Shown piece by piece: positions 38,139-44,199 of a stretch of DNA of 64,000 bases. Where the stretch lies: contig JAGVLS010000010.1 of assembly GCA_020054205.1 (NCBI GenBank), positions 124,001 to 188,000 of the forward strand, in the 5' to 3' direction. This DNA comes from Candidatus Obscuribacterales bacterium. GTDB taxonomy: Bacteria > Cyanobacteriota > Vampirovibrionia > Obscuribacterales > Obscuribacteraceae. The translations under genes and the position numbers were made by a program. The notes beneath the pieces were generated by a model. It saw only the letters and a program-made list of their open reading frames with translations, was not told the DNA's origin and ran no database searches. Every line of letters begins with the position of its first letter. The stretch's first letter is position 1.

Positions 38139-39690
38139 AATTAATAGTCCATTACCAAGTGTTGCTGATATTATTTTTATTGCCATAATTTATTTAGCCA
38201 TTTTTAAATTGCCAAATTTTATGTTCGCTGATGGTTCTACTGGCTGGCATCTTGTCACTGGTCATTATATTCTTGATAATTTTTCCATTCCACATACAGA
38301 TATAATTTCATATACATTCCCAAATAAAGAATGGGTAGCTTATGAATGGTTATTTGATGTCATTGCTGCGGCGTTAGATAAGATTGGTGGTTTGAAATTA
38401 TTAGCTGTAGCATCAGTATGTTTTATTGCTACATTATTTTTAAATTTATACGAAGATTGTCGTAAAACCAGCTGTCATTTTATTTTTGTGCTTGTTTTAA
38501 CTATTATGGGCTCATTAATATCAGCTGTCCATTGGTTAGCTCGTCCGCATTTGTTTACATTCTGGGGCGTTTATATATTTTCTAAATTATTGAGCAAATT
38601 TGATCAAGGACTTATATCTAATAAAAAATTGTTGTTATTTTTATCTTTGACAATGATCATTTGGGTTAATACCCATCCAGCATTTTTGCTTGGATTTGCC
38701 ATTATATTGATTTATTTGATAACAGCATTATTTAATTGGGCAATAAATTCAGATATAAATATCAAAGCATTATATAAAGAAAAAGCAAAAAAACTTTCAT
38801 TGGCTTTTGTTTGTGTATTTTCTGCTTCTTTTCTAAATCCTTATTTTTATAAATTGTATTCATATATATTTCAGTATTTTCAACAAAAGACTGTTTTAGA
38901 ACAGACAGATGAATACATGTCACCTGTTTTTCATGGAGCATTACAACCTACATGCTTAGAGTTGTTATTTTTTGCCCTTTTAATAGGTTTATTAGCCTCA
39001 ACAAAAAGACCTTCTTTAGGACAATTTTTGACAGTTGCTGCTTTTGCCCATTTAGCATTAGCAAGTGTACGCAATACAGCTTGTTTTGTTATTGTTTCTT
39101 TGCCAGTTATATGTGCGTTATTAGCTCATATAAACTTCAAAAGTTTATTTAATATAGACAATGAACACATGGCTAATTGGTTTAAGCCAATAAATAAATG
39201 GTGGCATCATATTGGTAGTTTATTCGATAAAATAGAATCACAATGTAATATGCATATATTGCCAATTGTACTTACTATTGTTTTAGTTATTTCTTGTTTT
39301 AATGATGGCAAATTATTTGGTGTGCCTATAGTAAGCTCAGGATTTGATCCAAAAAATAAACCAACTGTTACATTGGATTATGTGAAAGATCATAAATTAG
39401 CAGCCGAACATGGTTTTACATATGATAATTGGGGTGGATATATTCGTTATAAAACTGGTATGAAAGTATTTATTGACGATAGAGCTGATTTTTATGGACA
39501 AAAGTTTTATTTAGACTATGCATCCCCCGCTACATTACAGCCAGGTTGGCAAAAAGTTTTAGATAATTACAAAATAGATTGGATATTATTCCCTAATAAT
39601 AGTACTTTAGCTTTTCGCTTAAAAGAAGAACCAAATTGGAAATTAGTAGCTCAAGATCAAGCATCAATGTTATTTGAGCGCATAAAATAA
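38116..39690 (+). CDS. Polytopic membrane protein, probable GT-C-like glycosyltransferase
   Basis: A 524-residue protein with about nine or ten hydrophobic segments. After the first membrane helix lies a loop with FADGSTGWHLVTG, then PHTDIISYTF and EWVAYEWLFD. From memory, this D-x-x-x-GWH, D-x-x-SYTF and W-x-x-x-EWL pattern is shared by a large set of uncharacterised GT-C-like membrane proteins. The C-terminal 110 residues form a soluble domain (GFTYDNWGGYIRYKTG, FIDDRADFYG). The start is a GTG inside the glycosyltransferase gene. It may move sugar from a lipid carrier to a protein or glycan. The exact reaction is unknown. Confidence 0.7.
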   Translation: MNVEQTNKINSPLPSVADIIFIAIIYLAIFKLPNFMFADGSTGWHLVTGHYILDNFSIPHTDIISYTFPNKEWVAYEWLFDVIAAALDKIGGLKLLAVASVCFIATLFLNLYEDCRKTSCHFIFVLVLTIMGSLISAVHWLARPHLFTFWGVYIFSKLLSKFDQGLISNKKLLLFLSLTMIIWVNTHPAFLLGFAIILIYLITALFNWAINSDINIKALYKEKAKKLSLAFVCVFSASFLNPYFYKLYSYIFQYFQQKTVLEQTDEYMSPVFHGALQPTCLELLFFALLIGLLASTKRPSLGQFLTVAAFAHLALASVRNTACFVIVSLPVICALLAHINFKSLFNIDNEHMANWFKPINKWWHHIGSLFDKIESQCNMHILPIVLTIVLVISCFNDGKLFGVPIVSSGFDPKNKPTVTLDYVKDHKLAAEHGFTYDNWGGYIRYKTGMKVFIDDRADFYGQKFYLDYASPATLQPGWQKVLDNYKIDWILFPNNSTLAFRLKEEPNWKLVAQDQASMLFERIK

Positions 39691-39834
39691 TAAACTAATA
39701 CATCCGGATAATTGGTATCGTGGTAGACAGTAATAGATCCTCACATAGGTAAAGTTCAAGTCAACAGCATAGTTTCCCACATGAACAGTCTCATAAACTT
39801 TTTATTGGAGCAGAGTGGTAGGTATGCCGACAAG

Positions 39835-39860
39835 AATATCGGATATCGATATCCGATATT
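39835..39860. repeat. 26-bp perfect palindrome
   Basis: The half-site AATATCGGATATC is followed immediately by its exact reverse complement. No T-run follows, so it is not an ordinary terminator. Dyad symmetry with no loop suggests a protein-binding site or a repeat-element core rather than an RNA hairpin. Confidence 0.85.
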
Positions 39861-39892
39861 TAGAACGAGTATCCTACTAGCCTGTCTAAGTC

Positions 39893-39913
39893 GGTGTTCG
39901 AACATCGAACACC
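39893..39913. repeat. 21-bp inverted repeat
   Basis: GGTGTTCGA (39893-39901) and TCGAACACC (39905-39913) are exact inverted copies around a 3-base spacer, 32 bases beyond the 26-bp palindrome. A further stem, ATGCC (39930-39934) and GGCAT (39952-39956), follows. Confidence 0.8.
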
Positions 39914-40240
39914 TGACACCAGATACTAGATGCCGGACAGCAGACACGCCTGGCATGATGTTGCGAGTAGTAAACACAAACAAGCTTTCCGACATTCTCG
40001 ATATTTCTCAAAGTTTTACCGTGAAAGATCCACTAGAAATAAGTGGTGAGAAGAATAAGAGTGACATCGGCTGAATGTGCACTGTAATTTAAAAGATCAC
40101 GTGTAGTAAATATCTCGTCTCATTTGCAAGAAGCAACAAATCTTTTGATGAATGAAGTAGTGGACATTATAAAGTTCAAAAAATGGCAATAAAATTAAAA
40201 GAATTAATCAACTAGCCTGGACTATCCTATTTGGTGCCTT

Positions 40241-40280
40241 GAAAAAGGTCAGAAAAATTGCAATTTTTCTGACCTTTTTC
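40241..40280. terminator. 40-bp perfect palindrome, likely bidirectional terminator
   Basis: GAAAAAGGTCAGAAAAATTG is followed directly by its exact reverse complement. The outer ends read AAAAAGG and CCTTTTT, so each strand shows a stem with GGTCAG then a T-run, which is the form of a bidirectional intrinsic terminator. The nearest upstream plus-strand gene ends 550 bases away. Confidence 0.65.
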
Positions 40281-40338
40281 CTTGTATTTGTAATTTAAGG
40301 TTTGATGGCTTGTCGTTGTTACATCGTCGTATTGCCTT

Positions 40339-40377
40339 GTCAGAATTTTGTTTATTTTTCTGACCTTTTTTGAGGTC
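40339..40377 (+). terminator. Second terminator-like hairpin sharing a 17-bp repeat
   Basis: GTCAGAA (40339-40345) pairs with TTCTGAC (40358-40364), followed by C and six T. ATTTTTCTGACCTTTTT at 40354-40370 is an exact repeat of 40263-40279 in the big palindrome, 91 bases away. An alternative hairpin, GACCT (40362-40366) with AGGTC (40373-40377), overlaps it. Confidence 0.5.
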
Positions 40378-40728
40378 AACCGCATGGTTGTGGCAGGAAG
40401 TATTTAGGCTAAAGTATTTTGACCAGCATCTTTACAACGGTAGCATATCTCGACATAAATCCATTCTGCATTTAATCATTTAATAAAGGTAGAACTAAAA
40501 TGCCCAGGCTAAGAAAATCAGCAAGATTTATTCTGATACTATATACGGTGCCCAAAAACCACAAAAAAAATACACCTGTCACGACACGCCCTTCAGTAAA
40601 TATTTACTCACATAGAGCATTTACATAAATATCAGAAATACTGGCCACAAAACTGTGTTTGGTTTTCCTCTTGCCATATGATTAAGAGCAAGAAGATTGT
40701 AGTTTAAACAGGTTTGTTAATGGGGCAC

Positions 40729-40759
40729 TTGCCAAAGTATGGCACTTAGTGCTATACTT
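40729..40759 (+). promoter_or_regulatory. Promoter and operator of the toxin-antitoxin operon
   Basis: TTGCCA (40729-40734) and TATACT (40753-40758) are 18 bases apart and make a good sigma-70-type promoter 27 bases before the toxin ATG. The spacer and -10 lie in an inverted repeat: AAGTATGGCAC (40735-40745), three bases, then GTGCTATACTT (40749-40759), matching at 10 of 11 positions. The HTH antitoxin probably binds here and blocks the polymerase. Confidence 0.7.
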
Positions 40760-40784
40760 GTCTTGAGCTTCATAAGTATTCTAC

Positions 40785-41096
40785 ATGCGCATATTTCAAA
40801 ATCAGTGGTTCGATAAATGGGCTTCCAAAGGAGGGCTATCTGATGAGTCCCTAATTAAAGCAGTCCAAGAAATCGAAAAGGGCTTAATAGATGCTTCTTT
40901 AGGTGGGCATGTTTATAAAATGCGAGTGGGCTTACATGGACGAGGTAAACGAGGCGGTGCAAGAACACTTTTAGCTTATCAAAAAGGAAACAAAGCATTT
41001 TTCATTTATGGCTTTGTCAAAAACACAAAGGACAATATTACAAAAAAAGAATTGGAAGCATTGAAACTTTACGCCAATACACTATTCATTTACTAA
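40785..41096 (+). CDS. RelE/HigB-type toxin
   Basis: A 103-residue basic protein of the RelE/ParE superfamily (COG4737-type, as I recall it). It opens MRIFQNQWFDKWASKGG and contains GGHVYKMRVGLHGRGKRGGARTL in two parts, then FFIYGFVKNTKDNI and a C-terminal helix (KKELEALKLYAN). The KMR.GL.GRGK-GG-RTL core is the hallmark of this branch, whose members are ribosome-dependent or free mRNA endonucleases. It is the first gene of a two-gene operon with an HTH antitoxin 53 bases downstream. The gene looks intact. Confidence 0.88.
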   Translation: MRIFQNQWFDKWASKGGLSDESLIKAVQEIEKGLIDASLGGHVYKMRVGLHGRGKRGGARTLLAYQKGNKAFFIYGFVKNTKDNITKKELEALKLYANTLFIY

Positions 41097-41149
41097 GAGT
41101 GAATTAGTAAATGCTATAAAGGCAAAAGAGTTAAAAGAGGTGATACAAG

Positions 41150-41455
41150 ATGACTGACAAATTACTCAAAGTAATACATGACTCTGCAAAAGGCTTGCGC
41201 AAAGCTGGCGTAATTGATGTACAAACTATGCGCAAATTTGATGCAGCATGCTTACCTCCTATCAAAACTTATACTCCAAAAGAAATTAAATCGATGAGGC
41301 AAAACTACCACGTTAGCCAAGCGGTGTTTGCTGCTTATTTGAACACAACCCCTTCTACTATTCAAAAATGGGAACGTGGGGACAAACAGCCAAATGGATC
41401 ATCGCTGAAACTTTTAAATTTAGTTGAACGCAAGGGTTTAGAGGTATTAGTCTAG
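41150..41455 (+). CDS. HTH antitoxin (NadS/HigA-like)
   Basis: A 101-residue protein with a C-terminal XRE helix-turn-helix: KEIKSMRQNYHVSQAVFAAYL then TTPSTIQKWERGDKQP. Residues 1-50 form the likely toxin-binding part. This arrangement is that of COG2944/NadS antitoxins, which partner the RelE-like toxin type encoded just before. It should neutralise the toxin and bind the inverted repeat in the promoter. AAGAGGTG precedes the ATG. It probably ends the plus-strand operon. Confidence 0.9.
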   Translation: MTDKLLKVIHDSAKGLRKAGVIDVQTMRKFDAACLPPIKTYTPKEIKSMRQNYHVSQAVFAAYLNTTPSTIQKWERGDKQPNGSSLKLLNLVERKGLEVLV

Positions 41456-41464
41456 GCACGAAAC

Positions 41465-41581
41465 CTAACCGTAAGTTGTCCTAGCTAAGACTTGAATATA
41501 TTTGTTGCCAGCAAACAAGATTAGTCTATCCTCATCCCAATCCCAGTTGCTGATGTATGCCTGCTTGCCAAAAAATGCCAT
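41465..41581 (-). CDS. Possible 38-aa small protein
   Basis: A short frame starting 19 bases after the GH57 stop reads MAFFGKQAYISNWDWDED and ends near VLARTTYG. GGAAG lies further upstream than usual (about 18 bases). Its Trp/Asp-rich strand-like pattern recalls the end of a beta-propeller or PH-like domain, so it could be a gene remnant. Low confidence that it is translated. Confidence 0.25.
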   Translation of the reverse strand: MAFFGKQAYISNWDWDEDRLILFAGNKYIQVLARTTYG

Positions 41582-41600
41582 CCTTTTCAATTTCTTCTTC

Positions 41601-43274
41601 CTAATGGACTTTTGTTTTATGTGCCACCATATCATAAAGTGAAATATCTAAATATTCTGGATACGGCTTATTTAGCAATTTATAGACATTTTGTAAGCGC
41701 AGACGAAATTGCTCGTCAAATATATCGTCATGATGAGAATTATTAGGCTCACCAAACCACCAAAACCAGTCACTACCTTCGGCAGCATAAATTTCTTCCC
41801 AAGCTTGTGCTTTGACTTGAGAATAATTATTGTTAGATAGTTCTTGAACTAAAAATTCTCTAGTTTGTGAAAGTAAGTCCCAGGCTTTATTTTTTACCGG
41901 GTCCCCAATCCAAATATGATAATCAGCACTTATCCATGAACCACTATGGATTTGATGAAGTTGAGCTTGAGCAGGTTGTCTTTCTAAATAATCACTAACG
42001 GTACATATTTTCAATGTATTATCTTCTGATATTCGTTTATAAAGCTCTCTTAAAAATAAATTGCCATCTTGCTCATATGTTTCCCAACAATTTTCACCGT
42101 CTAAGGCAATTACTATTACACCTTCACGTTCCCAATTAAATAATTTTTGTTGAATATGTTTTAAACGCATATAAAGAGCAGAAGCTGCTTCGTGGTGTTG
42201 ACGTCCACCAAATGAAAATCCAATTTCATTGCTGGTCACAACTTCGCGAAATACTATATTTATTTTTTCATTGCCAATATTCAATAAATACGGCTGACAA
42301 AGTACTTCTGGGTTTTGCAAATTACCATGTTCATCGCGAAATATATTAAGCCCAGTTGTTTTTGTAAGTAATGCTTCATCAAGCACTACCCAATTAATAC
42401 CTTCTTTAGCAATTAGTTCTAATGCTGCTGGACTAACTGCTAATTCAGAAGGCCACATTCCTTTTGCTTTAATGCCAAATAACTTTTCATATAAAGATAA
42501 ACCTTTAGCTAATTGTACTTGTGCGTCTTCCTTATGAAAATACAAGCGTTCTGGTAATGATGTATATGGATTTGGATAACGAGCAATATTGCTATCAATA
42601 AGCAAAGGTAGTATAGGATGATAATAAGGACTGGTAATTACTTCTACTTGCCCAGATTTAATAAGGCGTTTGTATACAGGTATAGTTTCACGAATAATTT
42701 GACGTTGAATTTCAATTATAGTTTGACGAGTAGATAAAGAAAAATTCTTTCCTTCTTTAATTATCTTTTGTAATTCTGGTTTTTTATTTACCCAATAAGG
42801 ATCAAACCAAGCAAGGTTAAACCAAGTAGCCATATCAGCAAATTCTTGATTGGTAAATTCATGAACCATGGAGGCAATATTATGTCCATGTTTATGTAAA
42901 TTTTCACGCTTCATATAAAGTGTATAATAAGGAATATGGGCTTTGATTTGTCTTTCTAAATTAGCATGAAAAGATTCAGACAAAATATTGATCTTATCTT
43001 CATCCGTATAAGCATTTATGTCTTTAGTTGTAAGTAATAATTGTTGGTCTTGAGCATTATGATGTCCATAATCTTCCAGCTGTTCAAGCAATGATGGAAC
43101 TAAATTATATGTTTGATGTACTTTGGGAAAATCTTCCAACAAAAGTGGCATATCAACATAATCTTTGATGCCATGCAAGCGTACCCAAGGCATCAAATAC
43201 ATGCCAGAAAGCCTATCTTTATAAAGTGGCTGATGCATATGCCAAATAAAACAAACAGATAATGTTTTACTCAA
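41601..43274 (-). CDS. Glycoside hydrolase family 57 enzyme
   Basis: A 557-residue GH57 protein acting on alpha-glucans. Conserved regions are FIWHMHQPLY at the start, GMWPSELAVSP near 270 (family region around the catalytic Glu) and ALDGENCWETYEQDG near 390 with the catalytic acid, then FLRELYKRI. The layout is that of the alpha-amylase/amylopullulanase-like branch rather than the 1,4-branching enzymes, which have a different spacing. No signal peptide, so it probably works on internal glycogen or maltodextrin. It overlaps the inositol-phosphatase-family gene upstream by four bases (ATGA). Confidence 0.92.
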   Translation of the reverse strand: MSKTLSVCFIWHMHQPLYKDRLSGMYLMPWVRLHGIKDYVDMPLLLEDFPKVHQTYNLVPSLLEQLEDYGHHNAQDQQLLLTTKDINAYTDEDKINILSESFHANLERQIKAHIPYYTLYMKRENLHKHGHNIASMVHEFTNQEFADMATWFNLAWFDPYWVNKKPELQKIIKEGKNFSLSTRQTIIEIQRQIIRETIPVYKRLIKSGQVEVITSPYYHPILPLLIDSNIARYPNPYTSLPERLYFHKEDAQVQLAKGLSLYEKLFGIKAKGMWPSELAVSPAALELIAKEGINWVVLDEALLTKTTGLNIFRDEHGNLQNPEVLCQPYLLNIGNEKINIVFREVVTSNEIGFSFGGRQHHEAASALYMRLKHIQQKLFNWEREGVIVIALDGENCWETYEQDGNLFLRELYKRISEDNTLKICTVSDYLERQPAQAQLHQIHSGSWISADYHIWIGDPVKNKAWDLLSQTREFLVQELSNNNYSQVKAQAWEEIYAAEGSDWFWWFGEPNNSHHDDIFDEQFRLRLQNVYKLLNKPYPEYLDISLYDMVAHKTKVH

Positions 43275-44056
43275 ACTGCACTCCCTTTTAATTGTATTGC
43301 ACTAAGTATTTGTTCGTGAATTAAAGTATTAGAAGCTAATATATGCCCTTTATTCATATCTAAAGGACCGCCTTCAAGGTTTGTGATTTTGCCACCAGCT
43401 TCTTCGATAATTAACGAACCAGCAGCTATATCCCAGGGAGCTAATTTTATTTCCCAATAACCATCTAAGCGCCCAGAGGCGACAAAACATAAATCAAGGG
43501 CAGCCGATCCATCACGACGCACACCATGACATAGATCAGTAAGAGTAGAAAACTGAATCATATTATTGCCTAAAATATTTTTTGTATCAGGAGGAAAACC
43601 AGTAGCAAGAAGACTTTTTTCTATGCTATTGGTAGATGAAACATGTATTGGCTTATCATTTAAAAAAGCACCTTTGCCTAGCTCAGCCCAAAATAATTCA
43701 TTAGAAAATGGGTTAAATACTACTGCAAATACCATTTGCCCATTTTCTTCTATACCAATGGATACAGAAAAAAATGGATATGAATGTGTATAGTTTGTTG
43801 TTCCATCCAAAGGATCGATAAGCCAACGCCGCTTCGTATTACCTGTTTTAGCACCTGATTCTTCAGCTAAAATTTGATCATCCGGGAAATTATCCTTGAT
43901 AAGCTCAATTATTTTAGCCTCAGAGGCTTTGTCTACGTTGGTAACAATGTTGAAAGCACTTTTATAGTCAATATTTTTGATGTTTCCAAGATGTGCCATT
44001 TGAATGGCTCCAGCTTCTTTAGCTGCTTGGAGGGCTATTTGTTTGACCTTTTCCAT
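43271..44056 (-). CDS. suhB: Inositol monophosphatase family protein
   Basis: A 261-residue Mg-dependent, Li-sensitive-fold phosphatase. Motif 1 with its metal ligands is DPLDGTTNYTHSYPF (near 79-93), preceded by AEESGAK, and motif 2 is APWDIAAGSLIIEEAGG near 206. Members dephosphorylate myo-inositol 1-phosphate, histidinol phosphate or sugar phosphates such as fructose 1,6-bisphosphate. Coupling with a GH57 glucan enzyme makes a sugar-phosphate substrate possible. Class firm, substrate uncertain. Confidence 0.9.
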   Translation of the reverse strand: MEKVKQIALQAAKEAGAIQMAHLGNIKNIDYKSAFNIVTNVDKASEAKIIELIKDNFPDDQILAEESGAKTGNTKRRWLIDPLDGTTNYTHSYPFFSVSIGIEENGQMVFAVVFNPFSNELFWAELGKGAFLNDKPIHVSSTNSIEKSLLATGFPPDTKNILGNNMIQFSTLTDLCHGVRRDGSAALDLCFVASGRLDGYWEIKLAPWDIAAGSLIIEEAGGKITNLEGGPLDMNKGHILASNTLIHEQILSAIQLKGSAV

Positions 44057-44117
44057 ATTATTTATCCTATTTACTAGGCTTACACTCGTTTAAATCTTAG
44101 TATTTCTAAAGATCATG

Positions 44118-44147
44118 TTGACGCAAGCTTAGTTTATTGAGTACTGT
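44118..44147 (+). promoter_or_regulatory. Likely ileS promoter
   Basis: TTGACG (44118-44123) and TACTGT (44142-44147) are separated by 18 bases, about 50 bases before the ileS ATG in the divergent gap with suhB. The leader is too short for a T-box. Confidence 0.4.
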
Positions 44148-44199
44148 TAACTAGTGGGCTTGCACAGCTTCAGCCTCGCACTAATTTTAGCATTTTACT

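Larger units (their letters stand above)
39691..40784. other. Gene-free region rich in palindromes
   Basis: About 1.1 kb with no convincing gene. The longest open frames (about 80-97 codons on both strands near 39.8-40.1 kb) are mirror translations of palindromic DNA and have no family features. The region holds a 26-bp perfect palindrome, a 21-bp hairpin, a near-palindrome at 39930-39956, a 40-bp perfect palindrome, a second terminator-like hairpin and the promoter of the toxin-antitoxin operon. Its base use (CG- and GATATC-rich near 39.8-39.96 kb) differs from its surroundings. It looks like an insertion-prone spot or the remnant of a mobile unit; no transposase or target duplication was found. 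Confidence 0.6.

Noticed and set aside
39756-40074. Frames of 79 and 97 codons on both strands over the palindrome cluster
   Set aside because: They mirror each other because the DNA is palindromic, have no ribosome-binding site and no family features.
40501-40626. 41-codon plus-strand frame starting MPRLRKSARF
   Set aside because: No ribosome-binding site, no family match and low-complexity content; length is expected by chance.
39691-40784. CRISPR array
   Set aside because: Only two copies of a 17-bp repeat, both inside hairpins, and no regular spacing or cas genes.
44057-44199. T-box upstream of ileS
   Set aside because: The gap is only 143 bases and lacks the T-box sequence and antiterminator.
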